A stretch of DNA of 64,000 bases, from the NCBI GenBank assembly GCA_963792785.1, contig CAWBXO010000001.1:1488001-1552000 (forward strand). The letters are read 5' to 3'. A program made the translations under genes and the position numbers. The notes below the pieces were generated by a model. The model was not told where the DNA came from. It ran no database searches and saw only the letters and a program-made list of their open reading frames with translations. Within the stretch, counting starts at the first letter, position 1. Each line of letters starts with the position of its first letter. This document shows, piece by piece, positions 32,827 to 41,445 of this stretch. This stretch comes from CAWIMX01 sp963792785 (GTDB taxonomy: Bacteria > Acidobacteriota > Vicinamibacteria > Vicinamibacterales > CAVVIG01).

Positions 32827-33915
32827 ATGAAACGCGCAGTCACGGTCACATTCGCGTGCGTCGCGATGGCCGTCGCCGTCGCATCCGTCTCGCGGCGTCC
32901 GGTCGAGGCCCAGGCCAGGGCCACGGCCACCAACGTGCCGACGATTCCACACGAAGCGGTGCCGAACTTCTTCAAGAACCCGCCCGGGATCTACACGGGC
33001 GAGAACATGGGCATCGCGACCAACTCGAAAGGCCACATCTACATCTACCACCGCGCCAACGAGACGCGACTGTTCGAGTACGGCCCCGACGGCAACTTCA
33101 TCCGCGAGATCGGCCGCGGCAACTACGGCTTCGCCTTCGCGCATTCGGTGCGGGTCGACGCGCAGGACAACATCTGGGCCGTGGACGAAGGCACCGACAC
33201 GATCGTCAAGTTCAACCCCGAGGGCAAGATTCTGATGACGCTCGGCCGCCGGATGGATCCGGTCGCGGAGCTCTCCGACATGCCGGGGGGCGGGACCTTC
33301 CTGGGCCTCGACGAGCCGTACGGGTTCGGCCGCGAGACCGACGTCGCGTTCGACCAGGCCGGCAACATCTTCGTGTCCGACGGCTACAACAACGCGCGCG
33401 TCGTGAAGTACGACAAGAACGGCCGCTACCTGAAGTCCGTGTCGGGCCGCGGCAACGGCAACCTGCAGTTCAACACGCCGCACACGATCGCGACCGACTT
33501 CCAGGGCAACGTCTACGTGGGCGACCGCGGCAACGCGCGCGTCCAGGTGCTCGACAACAACCTGAACTGGAAGGCGAACTACGACAAGGTGGGCAGCCCG
33601 TGGGCCGTCTGCGTGTCGGGCGGCCCGGGCCCGAACAACCCGGGGCACCAGTACCTGTACGCGTCGAACTCGTGGCAGGACAGCGCGCCGGCCGCCGGCG
33701 CCGAGTACACCGGCGAGGTCTACAAGATGGAACTCGACGGCACGATCATCGGCAAGTTCGGCCGCGCCGGCAAGGCGCCCGGCGAGTTCGCGACCATTCA
33801 CCAGATGGACTGCCGCGATCCCAACGTCATCTACACCGCCGAGATCAACGACTGGCGCGCGCAGAAGATCGTGCTCAAGCCCCAGGCGATGACCCCGAGC
33901 GCACAGCAGCAGTAG
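32827..33915 (+). CDS. Secreted NHL-repeat beta-propeller protein (1)
   Basis: A 362-residue secreted protein (signal peptide ending VEAQ). At least five propeller blades of the NHL kind are visible, for example NMGIATNSKGHIYIYHRANE, TDVAFDQAGNIFVSDGYNNA, GNGNLQFNTPHTIATDFQGN and VYVGDRGNARVQVLDNNL. The blades resemble peptidyl-alpha-hydroxyglycine alpha-amidating lyase (PAL), but catalytic residues cannot be verified by eye. The next gene encodes a paralogue. A copper-monooxygenase-like protein (PHM-like) is encoded at 37666, which makes the PAL resemblance noteworthy. Confidence 0.82.
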   Translation: MKRAVTVTFACVAMAVAVASVSRRPVEAQARATATNVPTIPHEAVPNFFKNPPGIYTGENMGIATNSKGHIYIYHRANETRLFEYGPDGNFIREIGRGNYGFAFAHSVRVDAQDNIWAVDEGTDTIVKFNPEGKILMTLGRRMDPVAELSDMPGGGTFLGLDEPYGFGRETDVAFDQAGNIFVSDGYNNARVVKYDKNGRYLKSVSGRGNGNLQFNTPHTIATDFQGNVYVGDRGNARVQVLDNNLNWKANYDKVGSPWAVCVSGGPGPNNPGHQYLYASNSWQDSAPAAGAEYTGEVYKMELDGTIIGKFGRAGKAPGEFATIHQMDCRDPNVIYTAEINDWRAQKIVLKPQAMTPSAQQQ

Positions 33916-33925
33916 GCCTGAGGAG

Positions 33926-35050
33926 ATGACGATGATGAAACGGATTTCAACCGCGCTCGTCGCCGCTGCCACGCTGGCCCTCGGCGCGACGCTCGCGGCC
34001 CAGTCGATGGGGCCGGCGATCGCCTTCGACAGCAATGCCGACCTTCTCAAAACGCCCGACGGCACGTTCGTCGGCGAAGTCGGCGGCGTCGGCACGAACT
34101 CGCGCGGCGAGATCTTCGTGTACACCCGCACCGGGCATCCGTACGCGACGCTCGGCGACAACCGCACGTTCTACCGCAACGGCTCGCGCCTGTTCGTCTT
34201 CAACGCGAACGGCGAGTACGTGCGCGAACTCGGCCAGGACGTCTACGGCTTCAACGCCGCCATCGGCCTGCGCGTGGATCCCCAGGACAATGTCTGGACG
34301 ATCGACGAGGGCGCGAACCAGGTGATCAAATTCGATCCGCAGGGTCGCGTGGCGCTCGTGCTCGGCCGCAAGCCCGAGGCGATCAACGTGCGGCCGCGCG
34401 GCGGCGGGCCCGGCGCCGGTCGCGGCGGTCCGGCCGCGGCCGGACGCGGCGGTCCGCCTCCGGCGGCGCGTGGCGGCGGCCGTGGCGGCAACGCGCCCGG
34501 CTCCGGCACGCCGGGATCCGGCTTCAGTAGCCCCACTGACGTGACCTGGGACGCCGACGGCAACATCTATATCGCCGACGGGATCGACAGCAACAACCGC
34601 GTGGCGAAGTTCGACAAAGACGGCCGCTTCCTGCTGCACTGGGGCTCGACCGGGTCCGATCCCGGCCAGTTCCAGGGCGTGAAGGCCGTCGCGATCGACC
34701 GCGCGGGCAACGTCTACGTCGCCGACCGCGGCAACCATCGCATCCAGGTGTTCGACGAGAGCGGCACCTTCAAGCGCGAGTTCGGCAACATCGGCACGCC
34801 CGAAGCCATGTGCCTCACGAACGGCGCGACGCAGTACCTCTACATCTCGCACGTCGGCAACGACGACGGGATGGACGACGCGACCATCTATAAGGTGGGC
34901 CTCGACGGCACCGTGCTCGGCCACTTCGGCACGGCCGGCAAGCTGCCGAAAGAGCTCGGCATCGTCAACTCGATCGACTGCCGCAACGAGAACACGCTGC
35001 TCCTCGGCGAGATGACGAACTGGAGGGTCCAGCGCGTCACGCTCCACTAG
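33926..35050 (+). CDS. Secreted NHL-repeat beta-propeller protein (2) with Gly/Arg/Pro insert
   Basis: A 374-residue secreted paralogue of the preceding protein (signal peptide ending LAAQ). Blades include GVGTNSRGEIFVYTRTGHPY, DVTWDADGNIYIADGIDSNN, AVAIDRAGNVYVADRGNHRI and KLPKELGIVNSIDCRNENTL. Between blades, at about residues 156-192, lies a low-complexity insert rich in Gly, Arg, Pro and Ala (GRGGPAAAGRGGPPPAARGG). The insert probably forms a flexible surface loop. It starts 10 nt after the first NHL gene, and its stop codon is the beginning of a GGTTCT inverted repeat. Confidence 0.82.
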   Translation: MTMMKRISTALVAAATLALGATLAAQSMGPAIAFDSNADLLKTPDGTFVGEVGGVGTNSRGEIFVYTRTGHPYATLGDNRTFYRNGSRLFVFNANGEYVRELGQDVYGFNAAIGLRVDPQDNVWTIDEGANQVIKFDPQGRVALVLGRKPEAINVRPRGGGPGAGRGGPAAAGRGGPPPAARGGGRGGNAPGSGTPGSGFSSPTDVTWDADGNIYIADGIDSNNRVAKFDKDGRFLLHWGSTGSDPGQFQGVKAVAIDRAGNVYVADRGNHRIQVFDESGTFKREFGNIGTPEAMCLTNGATQYLYISHVGNDDGMDDATIYKVGLDGTVLGHFGTAGKLPKELGIVNSIDCRNENTLLLGEMTNWRVQRVTLH

Positions 35051-35150
35051 AACCTAGAACCAACGGTTCTGGAGGTTCCAGGGGTTCTGGCGGTTCTGGA
35101 GGTCGGGTTCTCCAGAACCCTCAGAACCTCCGGAACCTCGAGAACCGCAG
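35050..35150. repeat. AGAACC/GGTTCT array with 38-bp imperfect inverted repeat
   Basis: Arms 35064-35101 and 35110-35147 are reverse complements at 33 of 38 positions with an 8-nt loop, made of CGGTTCTGGAGGTTCC-like units. The array follows the stop codon of the second NHL gene directly. The unit is the same as in the array behind mscS (4361). A strong transcript hairpin, so a terminator role is likely. Confidence 0.85.
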
Positions 35151-35213
35151 AGTTCGGTTTCCGCCTTTCCGCCACCGGCTCCCGAAAACATCCGCCCCGA
35201 TCGCCCCCGCCCC

Positions 35214-35789
35214 GTGGCAGGAATCCTGCACCGTTCCCCCCGAGGTGCCGACGTGGCGACACACGACTCCCTCTATCCGCTGGTATCGGCCCGACCCGCG
35301 CGGTCGGTCCGCGCGACGGGCCGCGAACGTTCTTGCGCCCTGCCGGGCGACACCCTGATCCCCAACGCCGTCGCGTCGCTGACCCACGCGCTGACGATTC
35401 GCGTGCCGCCCCGCCACGTGTGGCCGTGGCTGGCGCAGATGGGCGCGGGCCACCGGATCGTCGCCGAACTTCAGCATCCCGCCGTCGGCACGATCTTCCC
35501 CGCCCTGCCCGGCGAAACCGGCGGATTCGAAGTCCTGGCGGCGGAGCCCGAGCGGTCGCTCGTCCTCGGCTGGCGGCAGCCCGACGGAACGCTCATGGTC
35601 ACGTGGGCATTCGTGCTCGAACCGGTCCATCCGGGATCGACCCGGCTCATCACGCGAGCCCGCGGCGGACAGGGATACCGGTTCCACGGCCTGCCCTCGT
35701 GGCTCGCGCGCCCCATCGTGGCGCTCGTGCACGCGGTGATGGAGCGGCGGCAGCTCCTGGGCATCGCGGAGCGCGCGGAAGGCATCTGA
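35214..35789 (+). CDS. SRPBCC family protein
   Basis: A 191-residue protein of the SRPBCC/polyketide cyclase fold: THALTIRVPPRHVWPWLAQM, then GAGHRIVAELQHPAVG, PERSLVLGWRQPDGTLMVTW and STRLITRARGGQGYRFHGLP. The RVPPxxVWPWLxQMG element is characteristic of a family often found in Actinobacteria and Acidobacteriota. GTG starts at 35214 and 35253 are both possible; the conserved region begins well after both. Ligand unknown. It is a single gene between the repeat hairpin and the DUF4097-like gene. Confidence 0.72.
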   Translation: MAGILHRSPRGADVATHDSLYPLVSARPARSVRATGRERSCALPGDTLIPNAVASLTHALTIRVPPRHVWPWLAQMGAGHRIVAELQHPAVGTIFPALPGETGGFEVLAAEPERSLVLGWRQPDGTLMVTWAFVLEPVHPGSTRLITRARGGQGYRFHGLPSWLARPIVALVHAVMERRQLLGIAERAEGI

Positions 35790-35847
35790 ACCCTTTTCGG
35801 GCGCCATCCGTCTATGCGAGCGGACGCATTTACCGGGAGGACGCTCG

Positions 35848-36690
35848 ATGCCGCACCGCACGCTCGCGCTCTCGTGCCTGGCCGCCCTGGCCCTGGCCGT
35901 CGCCGTACCGGCCAGCGCGCAGGAACGGACGATCGACCGGACCATCGACCTGGCTGCCGGCGGCCGGCTCTCGCTCGACGCGGAGCGCGGCAGCGTTCAG
36001 CTCACGTCGTGGGACCAGCCGACCGTGCGCGTCCACGTCCGGATCGAGCCGCCTCAGGGCGCGACGGCAGATTACGCGCGGCGGTCCGTGGACGCCGTCG
36101 CGATCCAGGTGACCGGCGGCGGCCGCGCCGTCCGCGTGCGCGCCGACTACAGCCGCGTCCCCTGGGCGTTCTTCTTCCTGCGGATCGAGCGCGACCTGCC
36201 GCGCGTGCACTACGAGATCACCGCCCCGCGCCGCGTCGACCTCAACCTCGATATCGACCGCAGCGACGTGTCCCTTGAAGGCTTCGACGGGCAGCTGACG
36301 CTCGTCCTCGACCGGAGCCGGCTGGATGCGCGGGACCTCTCGGGCGCGCTCGACCTGCGCGTCGATCGCGGTCCGGCCATCACGGTGACCGGCCTCCACG
36401 GCTCGCTCGATCTCGATCTCGATCGCACGGAGGCGACGCTCCGTGACGCCGCCCTGACCGGCAACTCGCGCGTGCGGCTCGACCGCGGCGGCGTGGACAT
36501 GGCGCTGGCGTCGAACCAGACTCTCACGATCGACGGTGACCTCGACCGGAGCCAGATCTCGAGCGACCTCCCCATCACCGTCGATCGCCGGGGATCGCAC
36601 TTTCACGCTACGTTGAACGGCGGCGGGCCGACCCTCCGCGTGACCGCCGACCGCAGCCAGGTGCACGTCGGCCTAGCGGCTAATCGCTAA
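35848..36690 (+). CDS. Secreted DUF4097-like adhesin/beta-solenoid protein
   Basis: A 280-residue secreted protein (signal peptide ending ASAQ). The central part is a run of short strands with alternating Asp and hydrophobic residues (LDLRVDRGPAITVTGLHGSL, LDLDLDRTEATLRDAALTGN), the usual look of DUF4097 beta-solenoids that are linked to bacterial surface or adhesin-like proteins. About ten 20-residue turns can be counted, each with a D-R pair. The last residues LAANR and the stop are encoded by the heptamer repeat that follows. Confidence 0.72.
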   Translation: MPHRTLALSCLAALALAVAVPASAQERTIDRTIDLAAGGRLSLDAERGSVQLTSWDQPTVRVHVRIEPPQGATADYARRSVDAVAIQVTGGGRAVRVRADYSRVPWAFFFLRIERDLPRVHYEITAPRRVDLNLDIDRSDVSLEGFDGQLTLVLDRSRLDARDLSGALDLRVDRGPAITVTGLHGSLDLDLDRTEATLRDAALTGNSRVRLDRGGVDMALASNQTLTIDGDLDRSQISSDLPITVDRRGSHFHATLNGGGPTLRVTADRSQVHVGLAANR

Positions 36691-36759
36691 CGGCTAACCG
36701 CTAACGGCTAACCGCTAACAGCTAACCGCTAACAGCTAACCGCTAACAGCTAACAGCTA
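36673..36759. repeat. 7-bp tandem array (CGGCTAA/CCGCTAA) between convergent genes
   Basis: About twelve heptamers of the form (C/A)(G/C)GCTAA. The array contains the stop codon of the upstream plus-strand gene and the stop codon of the convergent minus-strand gene, so both proteins end inside repeat DNA. The unit is the reverse complement of the TTAGCCG unit at 20151. Confidence 0.92.
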
Positions 36760-37650
36760 CTTGACCTCCACCTTCACCATCGCGGTCGTCCAGCAGCAAC
36801 CGGCGCCGCCGCCGCCCTTGCCCGAATAATCGCCGGCCGTGACCTGCAGCATGTAGTCACCGGGCGCGCTGAACGTGACCGTCGTCGACGCCTTGCCGCT
36901 GTACGGCTTGCCGGGCTCGCCGCCCTTCAGCGCCTCCAGCTTCGGCCGCCAGTGGTCGACGGTGACGCTGCCCGGGCCGCGGAACCTCGTGACCTCCAGG
37001 TTGACCGGTGGCGGCCCGCCCTTGCGTTCGTTGCTGGTGCCGCTCGCATACAGGCCGTCATCGTCGGCCCACATGTCCAGGGGCATCGGCGTCCCGACGG
37101 TGGCCGTCCGGGTGAGCGCCGCGTCCACGCGGCCCATCGGGCCGTGAAAGGACGGCCCCTCGCCGTCGAATTTGAGCACGGGCGGCGCATTGTAGCCGCC
37201 GGTCGCGGCCTCCTCCGCCGACTTGAACGGGCTGATGTTGTAGTCGGGGTGCATGTAGTACGGGTTCCGGAACGTCGCGCCGTTCACCGTCACGTTCCAG
37301 TAGATCTTCTCGGTCGGCGGGTAGTCCTTCGGCACGACGATGGCGAACACGCCGTACTGCCGGCCCGGCAGGAAGTGCGTCGGCTGCCCGCGATCCGGCA
37401 GGCCGGGCTCGAAGTGGTTGTTCGGACCAATCGGGATGTCCACCGCGTCCCTCGTGTTCCGGTTGAAGTAGCCGACCAGGAACACGTGCGAGCCGTCGGC
37501 GTTGTCGAACCAGCCGTCGAAGTACGGGTTGATGCTGTCGCCTGCCTGCGTGAGCGGCGCGCCTGGGAGCTGCACCTGCGCAGAGACCCAGGCGCCCGCG
37601 GCCACGAGCAGACACGACGTGAGCAGCCGCGCCATGTGATGTCGAGTCAT
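36757..37650 (-). CDS. Secreted hypothetical protein (paired with the cytochrome/monooxygenase-like gene)
   Basis: A 297-residue secreted protein (signal peptide ending WVSAQ). Recognisable blocks are INPYFDGWFDNADGSHVFLV, GYFNRNTRDAVDIPIGPNNH and NVTVNGATFRNPYYMHPDYN, and the C-terminal domain has a PKD-like strand pattern (ASTTVTFSAPGDYMLQVTAG) followed by GAGCCWTTAMVKVEVK. This family occurs beside cytochrome c/monooxygenase-like proteins in Acidobacteriota. It starts 15 nt after the upstream gene's stop on the minus strand and is probably co-transcribed with it. Function unknown; the Cys-Cys pair may be structural or metal-binding. Confidence 0.7.
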   Translation of the reverse strand: MTRHHMARLLTSCLLVAAGAWVSAQVQLPGAPLTQAGDSINPYFDGWFDNADGSHVFLVGYFNRNTRDAVDIPIGPNNHFEPGLPDRGQPTHFLPGRQYGVFAIVVPKDYPPTEKIYWNVTVNGATFRNPYYMHPDYNISPFKSAEEAATGGYNAPPVLKFDGEGPSFHGPMGRVDAALTRTATVGTPMPLDMWADDDGLYASGTSNERKGGPPPVNLEVTRFRGPGSVTVDHWRPKLEALKGGEPGKPYSGKASTTVTFSAPGDYMLQVTAGDYSGKGGGGAGCCWTTAMVKVEVK

Positions 37651-37665
37651 GTCTCCCTCTCGGTT

Positions 37666-39060
37666 CTACTGCTGGCCCTGCGACGTGCTGCTCACCTCGA
37701 CGTGCTGCTGCAGCCACTCCTGATATTCGGCGTCGGTCAGGTACACCACGTTCATCCACGCGTGCGCCATCTCGTCCACCGTGCGGTCGCCGTAGCCGAC
37801 CCACTGTTCCGGATCGGGATTGTTCTTGTTGGCCTTCGTGTTGTCGTACCAGGCCTTCACGTGGATGATCGTCCCCTTCGGGAACGCCGGCGCCGCGTCG
37901 TCGGCGAAGATATAGTTCGTCATCCAGTTGAAATTGAAGTTGTCGACGTAGCTGACAACCTGTGTCTGGCCCGTCGGCAGGATCGCCTCGACCAGCATCG
38001 CCTTGCCGCGCAGGTGGAAGTGCGGCTGGAAGTTCGTGATGATCGTGTTCTCGAGCAGCGTCGTGAAGCCCTCGGTCTCAGAGATCGCGTTGGGCGGAAT
38101 GTCGAGACCCTGCGTGCCGTTCTTCAGGCCGGTGAACCCGACCAGGTAGCTGCGGTGCTTCGGCTCCTGGCCCTTCGGGTAGAACCAGATGCCGAGCTCT
38201 GAGCCGAACGTGACGTCCTCGCCGGCCGCGTGGACGTGCTGGTCCCACGCGATCTTCTCGCCCGGGACGAGCAGCTTCCCGGTGCCATCCAGGTAGCGGT
38301 CGTAGCCCTTGCCAATCGCCCATTCCATGAGCTGCGGACGCGCGTCCAGGAGCGCCTGCGCGTTGTCGAGCACGCGGCCGCCCCGCGACGTGCCCTTGTT
38401 CACCGCGTCGGGATCGTTGTTGAGGATCAGGTAGGCGATCGAGTGGTGCAGCGCCTTGCGGCCCTGGATCGTGCTCGGGCGGATTTCCACCATCCGCACC
38501 CAGCGCGGCTCGCTCAGCCCGGGAATGTCGACGACGGGGCGCCACCACTCGTCCTGGCCGACGGCCGGCATCGTGTAGTCCGGCGCCTTCGCCACGATGT
38601 CGGGCGGTCCGTAGCCGTCGCGCTCGGCCATCCAGTAGAGGCCCTCGTGGAGCGGCTTGAGCGGCGGCATGTCGGCCGGGTTGCCCTGCGGCGCGCCCCC
38701 GTCGACCCACGCGACGATCGTGTTGATCTGCTCGTCGGTGAGCGACATGTCGTTCTTGAACTTCTGGATACCAATGTTCTTGTTGATGTGCCAGGGCGGC
38801 ATCTGGCGGTCGGCCACGCGCGCACGAATGGAGCGGGCCCACGGCCGCGCCTCCAAGTACGTTCGGAGCGACATGGGTGCGATGGAACCGGGCTCATGGC
38901 AGGACTGGCATTTCGCCTGAAAGATGGGGGCGACGTCCTTCGTGAAGGTCGGCGTCGCGGTGGTGTCCTGGGCAGAGGCGATGGTCGGCAGCAGCAGGGC
39001 CAGGGCCACACCCATGGCCGCGGTCAGCCGCCAGCTCCGTCGGTTCAGCAGTCCATCCAT
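37666..39060 (-). CDS. Cytochrome c fused to copper type II (PHM-like) monooxygenase domain
   Basis: A 464-residue secreted protein (signal peptide ending IASAQ). A single class I heme site CQSCH (Cys51, Cys54, His55) lies in a short cytochrome c domain with PPWHINKNIG. The C-terminal 270 residues resemble the ascorbate-dependent Cu type II monooxygenases (PHM/DBM): His205-His206 (ALHHSIAYLI), His275/277 (WDQHVHAAG), His347/349 (FQPHFHLRGK) and Met431 (DEMAHAW) match the order of CuH and CuM ligands. The cytochrome could supply electrons. Substrate unknown. Start at 39060 is chosen for the signal peptide; the downstream secreted gene follows 15 nt after the stop. Confidence 0.78.
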   Translation of the reverse strand: MDGLLNRRSWRLTAAMGVALALLLPTIASAQDTTATPTFTKDVAPIFQAKCQSCHEPGSIAPMSLRTYLEARPWARSIRARVADRQMPPWHINKNIGIQKFKNDMSLTDEQINTIVAWVDGGAPQGNPADMPPLKPLHEGLYWMAERDGYGPPDIVAKAPDYTMPAVGQDEWWRPVVDIPGLSEPRWVRMVEIRPSTIQGRKALHHSIAYLILNNDPDAVNKGTSRGGRVLDNAQALLDARPQLMEWAIGKGYDRYLDGTGKLLVPGEKIAWDQHVHAAGEDVTFGSELGIWFYPKGQEPKHRSYLVGFTGLKNGTQGLDIPPNAISETEGFTTLLENTIITNFQPHFHLRGKAMLVEAILPTGQTQVVSYVDNFNFNWMTNYIFADDAAPAFPKGTIIHVKAWYDNTKANKNNPDPEQWVGYGDRTVDEMAHAWMNVVYLTDAEYQEWLQQHVEVSSTSQGQQ

Positions 39061-39282
39061 GTCGGTCGCTCCTTTTTTGACGTCTCCCCACCGGACGGCA
39101 AAACCCGCCCGATCGGCAACGGCGGAAGGCAAAGCAACACTCGTGCCCTGGATTCCGGAACGGATCCGACACGCATTGATGGGCTTCCAGAACGGACGGT
39201 GGGAATTTTTCCGCGGCGCCGCGAATTATTCCGAACGCGCGGCCAGTTGACGCTGTTCGCCTCGATGCGTCAACATGGGACG

Positions 39283-39681
39283 ATGGCTTGGGTGAAGGGC
39301 ACGGCCTCGCGCGTGATGGCGACCCTGCTCGCGTTGACTGTCGGCGCCACCGCGCCGCTCGTGACGACCGCGGCATGCGCCGAGTCGAGCGACATGGCGG
39401 CAGCCGCCGCGTGCGCCGCGATGTGCGAGAAGGGCCAGTGCCCGATGCACACGTCGCCGGAGGCGACAGTCGCGTCCAAGCCCGGCACGCATCAGTGCGG
39501 CCCCTCGAGCGAGGGCGGCACGCCGGCGCAGTCCGTCACCCTGCGTCAGGTCGTGAGCACGATGCCGCCCGCCGTTTACCAGCCCGGGCCGTCCCTGCAC
39601 GTCTCCGAGCTCGTCACGACGCTCCCCGCCTTCCACAACGCCCTCCAGGCTGTCAGCACGCCCCCTCCCAGGGTCGCGTAA
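39283..39681 (+). CDS. Small secreted Cys/Met/His-containing protein
   Basis: A 132-residue protein with a signal sequence (about residues 1-33) and a short Cys-rich segment, AAAAACAAMCEKGQCPMHTS, followed by GTHQCGPSS. The CxxxxCPMH arrangement suggests binding of copper or another soft metal, but this is inference. The rest is low in structure and rich in Ser, Thr and Pro. An ATG six codons upstream (39265) is an alternative start. The gene stands 59 nt before the porin gene and may be co-transcribed. Confidence 0.6.
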   Translation: MAWVKGTASRVMATLLALTVGATAPLVTTAACAESSDMAAAAACAAMCEKGQCPMHTSPEATVASKPGTHQCGPSSEGGTPAQSVTLRQVVSTMPPAVYQPGPSLHVSELVTTLPAFHNALQAVSTPPPRVA

Positions 39682-39739
39682 TCGCGTCCGGCGCTCGCCG
39701 GATATCCGTTCGCGATGACTTCGTTCAGGGAGACTTCTC

Positions 39740-40846
39740 ATGCAACGTGGGATTGTGTGTCTATTTGCTGCGACCTGCCTGCTCGGCGCCGCGTGGCCGG
39801 CACGGGCCCAGGACAGCGGCCTCGATGAATTGACCGGCGAGAGCGACCACCCGCTCCAGGTGTCGGGCTTCGGCGTGGTGGACGGCCAGGTGGACGGCCG
39901 CACCGGCGACAACAGCTTCAACGCCGGCAAGCTCGCGGTGTCGGTGTTCCGCGAACTGGACGATCACGTCTGGGTGTTCGGCCAGTTGACGACGGCCGTG
40001 GCCCCGCCGGAGGCCGGGGCCGACGAGGCCAGCACCGAGATCGAAATCGACAATCTGATCGTGAACCTCACGCCGCCCGGGACATCGTCGTTCAGCTTCG
40101 CCGCCGGAAAGTTCGACACGCCGCTCGGCTTCGAGCGCGACGACGAGCCGCTGAACCTCCAGGCGACGACGAGCTTCAACTTCGAACTCGCGCGGCCGCC
40201 GAAGATGGTGGGCGTGATCGGACGGTTGGCCGCTTCGCGCAACGTGGACGTGGCGCTCTGGGCGGGCAACGGGTGGCAGTCGGACCTCGAGCCGAACCAC
40301 GGCAAGACCGTCGGTGGGCGCGTGGGCGTCCGGCCTTCGGAGCGGTCGAGCCTCGGCGCGGGGTTCCTCTACGGTCCAGAAGGCGAGACCGGCGCGACCC
40401 GCGGGCGCTACCTGATGACCGCCGACTACGCGTTCCAGCCGACGGAGGCGTGGATTGTCGGCGGCGAGGTGAACGCCGGCGGCGACCGGGCCCTCGACGA
40501 GGCGCCCGCGTCGAAATGGTACGGCGCCACGGCGACCGTCTTCCGGCAGCTCTCGCGGCACGTCGGCACGACGGCGCGCGTCGAGGCGTTCAACGACCGC
40601 GACGGCGCCAGGACCGGAGTCGCGCAGACGCTGACGTCGTTCACCGTCGCGCCGGTGTTCTTCCTGGGCGCCGGCGGAGAGGGCATCTTCGCCACCGTCG
40701 AGCACACGACGTTCCGAATCCCGCGGTTCCAGCTCCGCGGCGAGATCCGCTTCGACCACTCGAATCTCGACGACGCGTTCGAGACACGCGACGGCGCATC
40801 CTCGTGGGCGGTCAAGTACATCGCGCAGCTGGTCACCACTTTCTGA
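39740..40846 (+). CDS. Outer-membrane porin-like protein
   Basis: A 368-residue secreted protein (signal peptide ending ARAQ) with regular amphipathic strands and the C-terminal SSWAVKYIAQLVTTF, whose terminal Phe is the usual barrel insertion signal. The strand pattern LQVSGFGVVDGQVDG, NLIVNLTPPGTSSFSFAAGK and LGFERDD resembles phosphate-selective or general porins (OprO/OprP-like). No specificity can be assigned. The TGA stop is the first element of an 8-bp tandem array leading to the next start codon. Confidence 0.78.
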   Translation: MQRGIVCLFAATCLLGAAWPARAQDSGLDELTGESDHPLQVSGFGVVDGQVDGRTGDNSFNAGKLAVSVFRELDDHVWVFGQLTTAVAPPEAGADEASTEIEIDNLIVNLTPPGTSSFSFAAGKFDTPLGFERDDEPLNLQATTSFNFELARPPKMVGVIGRLAASRNVDVALWAGNGWQSDLEPNHGKTVGGRVGVRPSERSSLGAGFLYGPEGETGATRGRYLMTADYAFQPTEAWIVGGEVNAGGDRALDEAPASKWYGATATVFRQLSRHVGTTARVEAFNDRDGARTGVAQTLTSFTVAPVFFLGAGGEGIFATVEHTTFRIPRFQLRGEIRFDHSNLDDAFETRDGASSWAVKYIAQLVTTF

Positions 40847-40909
40847 TGGGGTGATGGGGTGATGGAGTGATGGAGTGATGGGGTGACGGGGTGATGGAGT
40901 GATGGCGTG
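40844..40909. repeat. 8-bp tandem array (TGATGGGG/TGATGGAG), eight units, stop-to-start
   Basis: Eight units in perfect 8-bp phase from the TGA of the porin gene to the GTG start of the next gene. Each TGATG holds an overlapping stop and start codon, and GGAG/GGGG supplies a Shine-Dalgarno-like sequence next to it. Both flanking genes therefore have their terminal codon inside the array. Confidence 0.95.
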
Positions 40910-41443
40910 ATATATCGATTGCGTGACGCTGATCGGTCCGTGAAGCTGGCCGTGGCGCTGTTCCTCCTGGCGCTGGGCTGCGCGTACGTGTTCGCCTTCC
41001 TGATGGTGCAGACGTACGCGGGGCTCACGCCGAACCAGGTGTCGGCGACCTACGCGCCGTCGGGGCCGGTCGACGCGGCGTCGCTGCCGGACATGTCGAG
41101 CTCGCACACCGAGACGCTCGATCTCTCGGGGATGGCCGACGAGGCGCACGTGGTGGACACCAACCTCCTCATCCAGGACTCGCACGTCCACATCCTGCTC
41201 TACGCCATCGTCGCCGCGCTGGAGACGCTGGTGATCCTCGGCCTGGGCTGGCCGGCGTGGTGGCGCGACACGGTCATCGCGGCGGCGTTCCTCTCGGGCC
41301 TGTTCGATTTCGCCGGGCAGTGGCTGATGAAGTTCGGCCTGCCGGGCTTCTCGTGGCTGACGATCGCCGCCGGCTGGACGATGGTGGCGGTGTATGTGGT
41401 GATAGTCGTTGGCGCGGTGCGGGAAATGGCGCTGACGCGGTGA
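40907..41443 (+). CDS. Four-helix membrane protein, function unknown
   Basis: A 178-residue integral membrane protein with about four helices (VKLAVALFLLALGCAYVFAF, HVHILLYAIVAALETLVILG, TVIAAAFLSGLFDFAGQWLM and WLTIAAGWTMVAVYVVIVVG) and a 60-residue periplasmic loop after the first helix. Histidines at the start of helix 2 (DSHVHILLY) could bind heme or metal, which is inference. The GTG start is inside the TGATGGGG array. It probably shares an operon with the porin and the following FMN-bind-like gene. Confidence 0.68.
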   Translation: MIYRLRDADRSVKLAVALFLLALGCAYVFAFLMVQTYAGLTPNQVSATYAPSGPVDAASLPDMSSSHTETLDLSGMADEAHVVDTNLLIQDSHVHILLYAIVAALETLVILGLGWPAWWRDTVIAAAFLSGLFDFAGQWLMKFGLPGFSWLTIAAGWTMVAVYVVIVVGAVREMALTR

Positions 41444-41445
41444 GA

